Below, piece by piece: positions 46,061 through 54,439 of a DNA stretch of 64,000 bases. Each line of letters starts with the position of its first letter. Within the stretch, counting starts at the first letter, position 1. The stretch spans positions 930,001 through 994,000 of the forward strand of contig CAWATU010000007.1 of the NCBI GenBank assembly GCA_963785125.1, read 5' to 3'. The position numbers and the translations under genes were made by a program. A model generated the notes under the pieces. It did no database searches. It was given only the letters and a program-made list of their open reading frames with translations, and was not told the DNA's origin. This DNA comes from QHXN01 sp963785125 (GTDB lineage: Bacteria > Acidobacteriota > Blastocatellia > Pyrinomonadales > Pyrinomonadaceae).

Positions 46061-47284
46061 TCAACGGTAGAGCAGGTATGGTTTGCGGCTCTCTCGGAAC
46101 TCCGCGGCCTCTCGATCCCACTCCTCCAGGAGGTGGGCGAGCCGGCCACTTTCGATAGCGAGTTTCACCTTGTCCGATCCCGTGAGGCGATCAATGGTCG
46201 CCGTCCAGGCGAAATCGCGCAGGTGCCGTCGGCGAATCTCGTCGATGAGCAGGAGCGACGTGCGGACTGGGCGGTACGCCCGCCGGTCGGTGACGGCGAA
46301 GCGGATTGCAGGGATCGTCTGCCCCTTGTGCTTGGCGGCTGTCGGCGAGACCGTCATCGTGATGGCTTCGAACGTGATGCCCGGGAGCCGCCGCTCGTTC
46401 ATCACCCGGGCGACCTCCTGTGCGTCGAGCCACGGGGCGCCGATCTGCTCGAAGGGGCGGTCGGTGCCGCGGCCCTCGGTGAGGTTGGTGCCCTCGAAGT
46501 AGACCGACCCGGGGTAGCTCGTCAGCGCGGCCGGCGAGCGGAGGTTTGGCGAGGGGTTCACCCACGGCAGCCCCGTCTCGTCGAACCACTGCGACCGCCG
46601 CCAGTTCCCGACCCGCGCGACAATGAGGTTCGCGCCTATCCCGTACTTCCGGTTGAAGAGGGTGGCCAACTCGCCGACCGTCATCCCGTGGCGAGCCGGG
46701 ATGGGGTACATCCCGACGAACGACGTGAACCTCGGGTCGAGCAGCGCGCCTTCGACGATCTCCCCGCCGATGGGGTTGGGGCGATCCAGGACGACGAAGG
46801 GGATTCCCTTCTTCTTCGCCGCCTGCATCGAGAGGGCCATGGTCGAGACGTAGGTCCAGGTGCGGCCCCCGACCTCCTGAAGGTCGTAGACCAGCACGTC
46901 CACGTCCTTCAGCATCTCCGGCGTGGGGCCGCGGTCTTCGGACTTGTACAGGGAGTAGATGGGGACGCCCGTCCTGGGGTCGGTCTCGTCCGCGACCTCG
47001 TCGCCCGCCTCCGCCGCGCCCCTGATGCCATGCTCCGGGGCCAGCAGGACGACCAACCTCAAGTCCTTGTGCTTCGCAATCAGGTCGATGTCCGAGGTTC
47101 TCGAACGGTCGATGCCGGTGTTGTTGGTGATGAGGCCGACCCGTTTGCCGCGGAGCGCGCGCGGCACGTCAGCGAGAAAGGTCTCGATGCCGGGGCGAAC
47201 TGACCGCGCGGAGGGGGCCTGCGCCTGCGTCAACACACACGCGGCGAGCAGCAACAGGACAGGTGCAAGGGACTTCATCGTCAT
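46061..47284 (-). CDS. DUF1343 protein, exo-beta-N-acetylmuramidase (NamZ-like), secreted
   Basis: Product of 407 residues with signal peptide MKSLAPVLLLLAACVLTQAQ. Family hallmarks: GKRVGLITNNTGIDRSR, LLAPEHGIRG, YSLYKS...LVYDLQEVGGRTWTY, FVVLDRPNPIGG, PSPNLRSPAALTSYPGSVYFEG and TNLTEGRGTDRPFEQIGAPW. DUF1343 proteins include NamZ, which removes terminal MurNAc from muropeptides (established for characterised members). It therefore probably feeds peptidoglycan recycling. GGGGAG lies eleven bases before the start. Confidence 0.94.
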   Translation of the reverse strand: MTMKSLAPVLLLLAACVLTQAQAPSARSVRPGIETFLADVPRALRGKRVGLITNNTGIDRSRTSDIDLIAKHKDLRLVVLLAPEHGIRGAAEAGDEVADETDPRTGVPIYSLYKSEDRGPTPEMLKDVDVLVYDLQEVGGRTWTYVSTMALSMQAAKKKGIPFVVLDRPNPIGGEIVEGALLDPRFTSFVGMYPIPARHGMTVGELATLFNRKYGIGANLIVARVGNWRRSQWFDETGLPWVNPSPNLRSPAALTSYPGSVYFEGTNLTEGRGTDRPFEQIGAPWLDAQEVARVMNERRLPGITFEAITMTVSPTAAKHKGQTIPAIRFAVTDRRAYRPVRTSLLLIDEIRRRHLRDFAWTATIDRLTGSDKVKLAIESGRLAHLLEEWDREAAEFRESRKPYLLYR

Positions 47285-47590
47285 GACTACACGCTCTCCC
47301 CGACCTTACGAATGTTCATGAATATCTCCCGCCCGGAAACCAAAGATGTAGAAGCCTAACGGCAGACGGCCGTACTATAAGGTGCCGCTTAAGATACCCC
47401 GTGGGCGCATTCAATTTTGTTCCGGCGTATCGGCCAGCATCTCCCGCTTCGGCAATCGGATTATCACATCCTATCCGCGCCATTCATAAATCGTCACAAA
47501 TAAATTTTTAAGGATAAATGAACGGCCCGAGCGCCCCGCAGAAAGGGGGCGCTCGGGCCGTGTTGTTGTTGAAGAGCCTTCGGGCCTTCC
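47285..47590. other. Intergenic region between DUF1343 and TonB-receptor genes
   Basis: Holds the TonB-receptor terminator (47522-47561) and the 5' region of the DUF1343 gene. 47470-47515 is AT-rich. I see no gene and cannot place a promoter precisely. Confidence 0.45.
47522..47561 (-). terminator. Terminator of the TonB-receptor gene at 47591
   Basis: ACGGCCCGAGCGCCCC (47522-47537) pairs perfectly with GGGGCGCTCGGGCCGT (47546-47561), with an 8-nt loop. On the minus strand it is followed by TTCATTTATCCTTAAAAATT. It lies 30 bp after the stop codon. Confidence 0.85.
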
Positions 47591-50500
47591 CTAGAACTCG
47601 ATGCGGGCGGCGAACTGGACGACGCGCGCCTGTGGGTCGCCGAGGCGCGGGTCGCCGGTCTGCGTGACGCGGCCGAAAGTGTTGGCGTTGATGCTCTGCA
47701 ACTGCTGCGCCGCCGAGATGGCGAAGTGCGCCCGGTTGAAGAGGTTGAACGCCTCGGCCCGCAGTTGCAGGCGGACGCGCTCGGTGATGGGGATGTTCTT
47801 GAAGAGCGAGGCATCGACGTTGAAGAACATCGGCCCGTTCAGGAAGAACCTCTCCAACTGACCGAACTCGCCCGGCTGGACGTTGAAGAAGACCTGCCCG
47901 GGGAACGCGGCCGTCCCGAGGCCGTTGGCGCCGCGGCTGGCGCCGATGTCGGCGCAGCGGCCGGCCGCCAGCGCCTCCTGGTTGATGGTCGTCACGGCCG
48001 GGTTGATCAGGAAGACGCCGCACGGCGTGCGGAAGATGCCGACGTGCTCCTTAATCTGTTCCTTCGTCAGCGAGGAGTTGGCCGTGTTGCGCCCCGAGCG
48101 GGCGGTCGAGCCGAAGGTTCCGCGCGGGTCAACGATGCTGAACGGAGCCCCGGTCGTCAGGCTCATGATGGTGTTGAGCTGCCAGCCGCCGACCAGACGG
48201 TCGAACCACGGGCCGGCGTCGGCGAAGAAGTGGCGCCCCTTGCCGAAGGGCAGCTCGTAGATGGAGTTGAAGTTGAAGACGTGCGCCGTGTCGGTCTGCG
48301 CGCGCGAATACTCAAGCTCGTCCCGCTTCGGGTAGACCTGGAACTCGAAGCGGCGCTGGTCAACGCCCGGCGCGTTCGAGAGCGTCTTCTGGAACGTGTA
48401 GTTGCCCTGGAAGTAGAGCCCCTGCGCGAAGCGTCGGCGCACCTCGACCTGGAGCGAGTTGTAGTTGTAGCGCGCGCTGTTCGAGAGCAGCAGGCCGAGA
48501 CCGATGTTCGGGTTCGGGACCAGCGGCACCGTGCCCGACAGCCCGTTGCCGACGTAGGTGGCCGCGAGCTGGCCGGGCAAGCCCGTCGAGACCAAATTCG
48601 CAACCGTCGCGTTCGCCGCGGTCGTCGCGTTGCCGATGCCGCCCGGCGTGCCGGAGAGCGCCCCCAAATTGATGAAGACCTGAAGCGGCTGGCAGCCGGA
48701 GTTCTGCGCCGTCGTGCAGTTGAGCTGCCCCGTCAGCGCCTGGTTCGAGCGGGCGCGGAAGAAGTCGTCGAGGAAGCCGTTCGTGAGCAGCTCCGGCGGG
48801 TTAACGTCGGTGTAGCGCGTGACGTTGTTGCTGAAGGCCCCGACGTAGCGGATTTCGAGTGCGGTCTGGAACCCAAGCTCGCGCTGGATGCCGACGTTAT
48901 ACTCGTGGTTCATCGGCAGCTTGATGTTCGGATCGACGGTGGCGACCGACTGGATGGTCCCGCCGGCCCGCGCGTTATTCTGCGCGAAGGTGCGCGGGAT
49001 CAGAACCGACGGCGTGGTGATGCTGCCGAGCGAGCCGAGCCGCTCGTTGAGGTTGTTGCGGCTCGCGTTCTCGCGCTTGCCGGAGTTCTGGTCGCCCTCG
49101 CCCGAAGAGCCCTTCAGGAACTCGTCGTTGAAGTAGCTCAGGCGATAGCCGCCGCGGATGACGGTTCGCCCTTCGCCGGGCATCAGCCGGCGGAGGAACT
49201 TGTTCTGAAACTGCGGCGAGTAGGCGACGCTGAACGAGGGCGCGAAGTTGTTCTTGTCGGTGTTGAAGAGCCTGCCGCCGCCGACGTTCCCCCCGGCGGT
49301 CTGGAGTCCGCCGTTCGGGTCGAGCAGCGCCTCGGTGACGGTCTTCCCTTCGGGGACGATGACCTCGGCGAGGACGCCGTTGCGCTCGCGCACGGACGGC
49401 CACAGCTCGTACCGGAGTCCGTAGTTGATGGTCAGGTTCGGCCGGACTCGCCACTGGTCGGAGAAGTAGATGTTGTAGTTCTCGTAGGCGTAGTCCTGGC
49501 GGAAGCCGGCGAGCGGGACGAGCCCCTCGTCGGCGCTCAGCACGTTGAAGGTCTGCGACTGCTGGCTGACGATGCCGCCGAGCAGGGCGTAGAGCGCGTT
49601 GGCAGTCCCGCGGTCGGTCGTGTTGATGCCGCCCGGGAAGAGCGCCGGGTTGGTGAACATGGCCGCCGTGATCTGCGGCGTGTTGGTGCCGACGCCGATG
49701 ACGTAGGTCGGGAGCACGCCGCCGTCGTTTAAGCGCAGCGCACGGTAAGCGTTGGCCTGCACGCCGAACCGCAGCCCGTGGTCGCCCAAAAGGTAGTCGG
49801 CGTTGTCCTGAAGCGTGTAGGTCTTGGTGTGGCGCCCCTGGAAGAGGAACGTCGATTCGGGGTTGCTGAGGAAGCCGGCCAGCGCCCCGGCGGCGATGTT
49901 CGTCTGGCTGAACTGGTTCGGCTGCCGGTCGGACAGTTCCGGGAAGAGCTGCGCGCTGCGGACGTAGCCGGCGCGCACCTCGTTGGTGAAGACCGGCGAG
50001 AGCGTCGAGCGGTAGGCGAGGACGTACGAGTCGTTCGGCGTGCTGAAGCCGGCGGCCGGCGTCGGGTTGAAGCCGTTGAGGTCGGAGAAGTCTGGGACGA
50101 AGCCGGACGCCGTCTGCCGCTTGTAGATGGCGTTCAGCGTGTTCGACGAGTTGAGGTCGTAGTCGAGCCGGACGGTCATGTTGTCGGCGTCGGAGTCCGA
50201 CTTCTGGTTGAAGCGGAAGCCGGTGGTGTTGCGCTGGTCGCCCGCCTCGATGGAGTTGCCGCCCGGGATGTTGGCGAGGAAGCGGCTCTGGATGAGGGGG
50301 TTGATTCCGGTCGGCGGGTTGTTGGCCGTGATCGGCAGCGTGAAGAGGTTAACCTGCCGCGTGACACCGCCGTTATCGACGTAGGTGAAGAGGCCCTGGC
50401 GCGCCGAAGGCGTCAGCACCGTGCGCAGGCTCGGCGACGAGAGGCGGTCGCGCGTGCCCTCGTAGTGGCCGAAGAAGAAGAGCTTGTTCTTGATGATGCG

Positions 50501-51403
50501 GCCGCTCAGGCGCCCGCCGAACTGGTTGAAGTTGCGGAAGGTGCGCGGGCTGCGCGCCGCGCCAGCCGTCGCCTGCCCGGCGAGCACCAGTGGGTCGTTC
50601 GGGCCGAAGTTGCCGGCGGCGTTGTTGAAGAAGGTATTGGCGGCGAAGCGTGAGTTGCGGTTGTACTCGAAGACTGCGCCGTGGAACTCGTTCTGCCCGC
50701 GCGGCGTCGCCAACTGCACCTGCGAGGCGCCGAGACCCTGCTCGCCGCCGGCGTTCTGCGTCGTGAGCGTGAACTCCGCCACGTCGTCGGTCGAGAGCGC
50801 GACCTGCGTCGAGGACGAGGCGCTCTGCCGGATGAAGTTGTCCTGGATGTTGAGGCCGTCGAGCGTGATGTTGGTGGCCGACGGGCGCTGGCCGTTGATC
50901 GAGGTGGCCTGCGCGCCGTTGTTCGAGGTGCCAGCCTGGAGTGTGATGAGCCCGAGCGGGTTGCGCCCGTTCAGTGGCAAGTCCTGAATCTGGCGCGGGC
51001 TGACGGTCGTGCTCAGGTCCGCGTTGGACGCGTTGAGAACATCGGCGCCGGCGACGACCTCGACCGTCTCGCTAATGTTGCCGATCTCAAGCGTCGCCGT
51101 CAGCGAGTAGTCGCGCCCGACATCAATCTTGACGGCGGAGGCGTTGAAAGTCTTGAAGCCCGGCGCCGTGACCGTCACGGTGTAGGTGCCGGCGTCGAGT
51201 TGGGGGAGGGTGAAGGAGCCGTCTTCGGTCGAGACGATGGTGCGCTCCCTGCCCGTCTGCATATCGGTGACGGTGACGTTCGCGCCGGGAATGACACCGT
51301 CCGGCCCGGCGACCGTGCCGACGAGCCGGCCGGTGTTCGACTGCGCGGCCGCTCCGGCCGCGAATAAGCAGAGCGTGAGACACGCCAGTAGCATCCTCTT
51401 CAT
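47591..51403 (-). CDS. TonB-dependent receptor with carboxypeptidase-like N-domain (Oar-type)
   Basis: Outer-membrane uptake protein, 1270 residues from ATG 51403 (GAGGAG six bases upstream). Signal peptide MLLACLTLCLFAAGAAAQ. A carboxypeptidase-regulatory-like domain (about 22-105; GTVAGPDGVIPGANVTVTDM, GTYTVTVTAPGFKTF) precedes the plug domain (VSPRQIQDLPLNGRNPLGL, about 145-260). The rest is a large beta-barrel with many aromatic strand ends, finishing ARIEF with the expected terminal Phe. The size and domain order are typical of acidobacterial Oar-like receptors. Substrate unknown. Neighbouring secreted peptidases and a NamZ-like enzyme suggest uptake of peptide or muropeptide fragments. 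Confidence 0.93.
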   Translation of the reverse strand: MKRMLLACLTLCLFAAGAAAQSNTGRLVGTVAGPDGVIPGANVTVTDMQTGRERTIVSTEDGSFTLPQLDAGTYTVTVTAPGFKTFNASAVKIDVGRDYSLTATLEIGNISETVEVVAGADVLNASNADLSTTVSPRQIQDLPLNGRNPLGLITLQAGTSNNGAQATSINGQRPSATNITLDGLNIQDNFIRQSASSSTQVALSTDDVAEFTLTTQNAGGEQGLGASQVQLATPRGQNEFHGAVFEYNRNSRFAANTFFNNAAGNFGPNDPLVLAGQATAGAARSPRTFRNFNQFGGRLSGRIIKNKLFFFGHYEGTRDRLSSPSLRTVLTPSARQGLFTYVDNGGVTRQVNLFTLPITANNPPTGINPLIQSRFLANIPGGNSIEAGDQRNTTGFRFNQKSDSDADNMTVRLDYDLNSSNTLNAIYKRQTASGFVPDFSDLNGFNPTPAAGFSTPNDSYVLAYRSTLSPVFTNEVRAGYVRSAQLFPELSDRQPNQFSQTNIAAGALAGFLSNPESTFLFQGRHTKTYTLQDNADYLLGDHGLRFGVQANAYRALRLNDGGVLPTYVIGVGTNTPQITAAMFTNPALFPGGINTTDRGTANALYALLGGIVSQQSQTFNVLSADEGLVPLAGFRQDYAYENYNIYFSDQWRVRPNLTINYGLRYELWPSVRERNGVLAEVIVPEGKTVTEALLDPNGGLQTAGGNVGGGRLFNTDKNNFAPSFSVAYSPQFQNKFLRRLMPGEGRTVIRGGYRLSYFNDEFLKGSSGEGDQNSGKRENASRNNLNERLGSLGSITTPSVLIPRTFAQNNARAGGTIQSVATVDPNIKLPMNHEYNVGIQRELGFQTALEIRYVGAFSNNVTRYTDVNPPELLTNGFLDDFFRARSNQALTGQLNCTTAQNSGCQPLQVFINLGALSGTPGGIGNATTAANATVANLVSTGLPGQLAATYVGNGLSGTVPLVPNPNIGLGLLLSNSARYNYNSLQVEVRRRFAQGLYFQGNYTFQKTLSNAPGVDQRRFEFQVYPKRDELEYSRAQTDTAHVFNFNSIYELPFGKGRHFFADAGPWFDRLVGGWQLNTIMSLTTGAPFSIVDPRGTFGSTARSGRNTANSSLTKEQIKEHVGIFRTPCGVFLINPAVTTINQEALAAGRCADIGASRGANGLGTAAFPGQVFFNVQPGEFGQLERFFLNGPMFFNVDASLFKNIPITERVRLQLRAEAFNLFNRAHFAISAAQQLQSINANTFGRVTQTGDPRLGDPQARVVQFAARIEF

Positions 51404-51853
51404 GGGGTTCTCCTCAAGGTTAAAACAGGTGGATCCTCGCGTCCTGACCCGCGCCGTGCGGCGCGGCCGTCCGCGCCGCCTCACGCCGCGCGCGACTACC
51501 CGGATAATTCAGAATTCTGTACGGACGGCCGTTGTCGGCCGCGCAGCCGTGCCGCGCGTGTACGCGTGCTGTGGCGTGACTCATGTCGAGTAGGCAACGT
51601 TGATGCCAACTGGAGGCGCGAGCGAGACGCGCTCGCCAGACGCGCGCCTTGCCGGATGATTGTCCCGTGAGGTAGGGAGGGCGGGCCGCCGCGCGGAACG
51701 TGTGGCCCGACATCGAACCCAAATCCTAATTTATGTTTTCATATATTTTATGAATGTGCCGACGCGGACGAGCGCGGGCACTGGTCGGCGCTTGCGCCGC
51801 GCGCGTCCAACATTACGTACGGGCGGTGCCAGAGCGGGCCGACTAAAAGAAAA

Positions 51854-51891
51854 GGGGTGAAGCCCCCGCCGAAGGCGGAAGACCTCACCCC
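51854..51891 (+). promoter_or_regulatory. Hairpin upstream of the palindrome
   Basis: GGGGTGA (51854-51860) pairs with TCACCCC (51885-51891). An inner CCGCC/GGCGG stem (51866-51870 and 51874-51878) stacks inside around a GAA loop. It could be a terminator or regulatory RNA element. It does not match a riboswitch I know. Confidence 0.5.
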
Positions 51892-51893
51892 GA

Positions 51894-51917
51894 TCAAAGA
51901 CCAAATTTGGACTTTGA
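51894..51917. promoter_or_regulatory. Near-perfect 24-bp palindrome (operator-like)
   Basis: TCAAAG-A-CCAAATTTGG-A-CTTTGA: both halves are complementary except for one A/A pair at each side. The core CCAAATTTGG is a perfect 10-bp palindrome. The size fits a dimeric regulator site in the DUF2306 or receptor promoter. Confidence 0.5.
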
Positions 51918-52152
51918 TTTACGTCGCCTGTCTGTCTCTCATTTCTTTCGATGCGGGCAGGCGCCCCACGCGCCTACTGCTTCTCTCCCCTCGCCTCTCT
52001 ATCGAACCGGGTGAAGACCTCTCTCATGGCGGTATAGCCTCGGGCGTTCAGGCGTACGCCGTCTTCGCGGCCGGGGGTGATCCCTCTCGCCCCGTTTCTA
52101 CGCGTTCGGAAGTGTGGGCGGGCCGAGCCGAAGCCGCCGAGGAGGTGAGTAT

Positions 52153-52803
52153 ATGTCTGTCCGAGCCAAGCACGTCTTCTTCGGCGTCTTCGCGCTGTTG
52201 ACGCTCTTCGTCTTCTACATCTACGAGACGCCGTTCCTCGACCCAGACTCGCCCGTCTGGGCGCACGTCGAGCCGGTGAAGTGGCTGCTGCTGCCGCACG
52301 CGCTCGCGGGCGCCGTCGCACTCCTGCTCGCGCCCTTCCAGTTCTCCGCGCGGCTGCGCCGTCGCCACCTGCGACTACACCGCGTCATGGGGAGGCTCTA
52401 CGTCGCCGGGGTCTTCATCTCCGCGCCGCTCGCCGTCCCCGTCGCCGTCATCCTGGGCCCGCCCTCGCTAGTGATGGCCGCGACCATCCAGTCTGCGGGA
52501 TGGCTCCTGACGACGGCCATCGCCCTCTACGCCGTGCGGCGGGGCGACATCCGGCAGCACCAGGAGTGGATGACGCGCAGCTATCCGTTCGCCATGGTCT
52601 TCGTTCTGGCCCGCGTCGTGCTGGCCGTCCCGGCGGTCAGTGAAATGGGGGAGGTCGCCTTCGTCTCGGTCGTGTGGAGTCTCATCGCCCTGGCCTGCTT
52701 CGTCCCCTCGCTCGTCATCGGCTGGCGCGCCATCTTCGGCCGCAGTGCGGTCTCCGCGGAGCGCGCCCCGGCCCCCGTGAGGACGGCCGGGGCGAGGGCT
52801 TAA
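52153..52803 (+). CDS. DUF2306 membrane protein
   Basis: Product of 216 residues from ATG 52153 with GGAGGTGAG upstream. Six or so membrane segments are seen (VFFGVFALLTLFVFYIY, LLPHALAGAVALLLAPFQF, LYVAGVFISAPLAVPVAVIL, AATIQSAGWLLTTAIAL, FAMVFVLARVVLAVPAV, VWSLIALACFVPSLVIG). The family signature HxLAG...FQFS...RHLRLHRVMGRLYV and DIRQHQEWMTRSY contain conserved His residues that may bind haem or metal. Function unknown. Confidence 0.88.
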   Translation: MSVRAKHVFFGVFALLTLFVFYIYETPFLDPDSPVWAHVEPVKWLLLPHALAGAVALLLAPFQFSARLRRRHLRLHRVMGRLYVAGVFISAPLAVPVAVILGPPSLVMAATIQSAGWLLTTAIALYAVRRGDIRQHQEWMTRSYPFAMVFVLARVVLAVPAVSEMGEVAFVSVVWSLIALACFVPSLVIGWRAIFGRSAVSAERAPAPVRTAGARA

Positions 52804-52996
52804 GACGTGCATCGGATTCCCGGCTTGCGCCGGGCTGGGTGCCGGCTGAGTTAATGAAAAAGGAGGGCGGGTGTCGGCCCGTCCCTCCATGCTTCTCACA
52901 AACTTGGCGGCGTCTGGCGGGCCTGTGGATGCGGCCACGCATCAAGGGTGGCCGCAGCCCCTCTGCCGGCTCGCCCGACGGTCGAGTTGTGTGGCC

Positions 52997-54352
52997 TCAC
53001 CTGACGAGCAGGTCGCCGCGCCGCACCCAGTTCCCGCCGCGGAAGACGGCTTCCGGCGGGAAGCGGGTTTCGAAGTCCGGGGCATTCCAGTTGATCCCCG
53101 CCGCCTTCTCCTTCCGATAGAAGAGAAGCGCGGCCTCCCCGCCTACACGCAAGTCACCACCCATCACGACGTAGTAGCCGCGTGCGTCCACCTCCTCAAG
53201 CCCCTTGTAGACAGACAGGTCACCCACGTCCTGTACGCTGGCCCTGCGCGGCGGGGCCGAGTCGCCACGGCCGCGCTCGACGTTGACGGCCAGATCGGCG
53301 GCGAAGGGCTCCACGCGCATGTTGCCATCCGCCGCACGCCCGACGACCGTCCCGCCGCGGACAAGAAGGTCATATATGATTCCGCCCTCGTTCATGCGGA
53401 GCGCGTCGTAGACGGCCGGGTTCGCCTCCTCCGCGCTCCCGTCGGCCAGCGCCTTGAGGGCGGCCGAGAGCGCCACGAAGTTAAGCCCCGCGAGGTCGTG
53501 ACCGCTCGTGCCCTGGAGCGCGCCCGTCTCGATGAGGATGACGGGCGTGCCCCACTTGCTGATGTTGTCGCCGAAGGCGCGCGGGTTGAAGCTGTCGTCG
53601 TAGCGCCCGACGTGGCCATAGATGAAGGGCGCGAGTGCCTCGACCATCACCGCGCACAGCTTCTTGTTGCGGACCCGCCCCGGCGTGTTCGACCCCGCCG
53701 CGTCCGACACCACGGCCAGCAGCGAGACGGTCGCCTGTTGGCCGGTGTCGCCGACCGCGGTGCGCGGGTTCTGGTTGTGGAGGTTGAAGCCGATGTCGGG
53801 ACGCCACTCGTCGCGCAGCCGCTTGAGCAGCCGCCCCTCGGGCGTGGAGAGGGCGAGGGCGTCGCGGTTGATGTCTATAGCCTGAAGGTTGCGGCGCTGG
53901 TAAAGCTCCGCCCCGTCGGGGTTGAGCATCGGGACTGCGCGCAGCGTGACCTTCTCCTCCACGGATTTGACCCACGCGAGCCCGCGGTTGCGCCGGAGGT
54001 AGGCGAAGAGGTCAACGAGTGCGCTCGTGGCCGTCGGCTCGTCGCCGTGCATCTGCGACCACATGAAGACCTTGAGCGGCCCCCGCCCGAACTCCATCTG
54101 GTAAATTTCGCGCCCGGCCAGCGAGCGCCCCACCTCGTTCACGGGCACGCCCAGGGCGCCTAGCTCTGACAGGTACTTCTTGAGTTCCGCGTGTTTGACC
54201 AGGGCGGGGTCGAGACTTGTGACGCGCTGCCGCTTCCATTCGGCGAACAGCTCGCGCGGGGTCTGCGCGACGGAGGGCGCGCTCGTGAAAAGAATCAACG
54301 CAGCGAGCGCCGCGGCCCTCACCTTGAATGATCGTAGTAGGCGTCGTCTCAT
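52997..54352 (-). CDS. Secreted M14-family zinc carboxypeptidase-like peptidase
   Basis: Product of 451 residues with signal peptide LAALILFTSAPSVAQ. The M14 domain has the zinc ligands in MHGDEPT (His, Glu) and FNLHNQ (His), and the catalytic Glu in ILIETG. The substrate-binding INRDALALSTPEG segment (N-R-D) is also present. The C-terminal ~120 residues are an added beta domain. It is likely periplasmic and active on peptides or muropeptides. It lies between the two intact TonB receptors. Confidence 0.92.
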   Translation of the reverse strand: MRRRLLRSFKVRAAALAALILFTSAPSVAQTPRELFAEWKRQRVTSLDPALVKHAELKKYLSELGALGVPVNEVGRSLAGREIYQMEFGRGPLKVFMWSQMHGDEPTATSALVDLFAYLRRNRGLAWVKSVEEKVTLRAVPMLNPDGAELYQRRNLQAIDINRDALALSTPEGRLLKRLRDEWRPDIGFNLHNQNPRTAVGDTGQQATVSLLAVVSDAAGSNTPGRVRNKKLCAVMVEALAPFIYGHVGRYDDSFNPRAFGDNISKWGTPVILIETGALQGTSGHDLAGLNFVALSAALKALADGSAEEANPAVYDALRMNEGGIIYDLLVRGGTVVGRAADGNMRVEPFAADLAVNVERGRGDSAPPRRASVQDVGDLSVYKGLEEVDARGYYVVMGGDLRVGGEAALLFYRKEKAAGINWNAPDFETRFPPEAVFRGGNWVRRGDLLVR

Positions 54353-54439
54353 GCGGAGCCCTGAAAATGTTGCGCGCGCCGGGGCGGAAGGCGGGGGCCA
54401 AAGTTTTAAGCCTCCACCCTCCGCACGGGCGCGCCGGGT

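Larger units (their letters stand above)
51404..52152. other. Long divergent intergenic region
   Basis: Between the TonB receptor (minus) and the DUF2306 gene (plus). 51404-51720 is GC-rich, with no gene I can support. 51720-51760 is strikingly AT-rich (TTTATGTTTTCATATATTTT). 51854-51891 is a hairpin and 51894-51917 a near-perfect palindrome. The remainder up to 52152 (GAGGAGG before the start) looks like leader. Confidence 0.5.

Noticed and set aside
47726..49732. 668-residue plus-strand frame
   Set aside because: Antisense to the TonB receptor; no signal peptide or domain.
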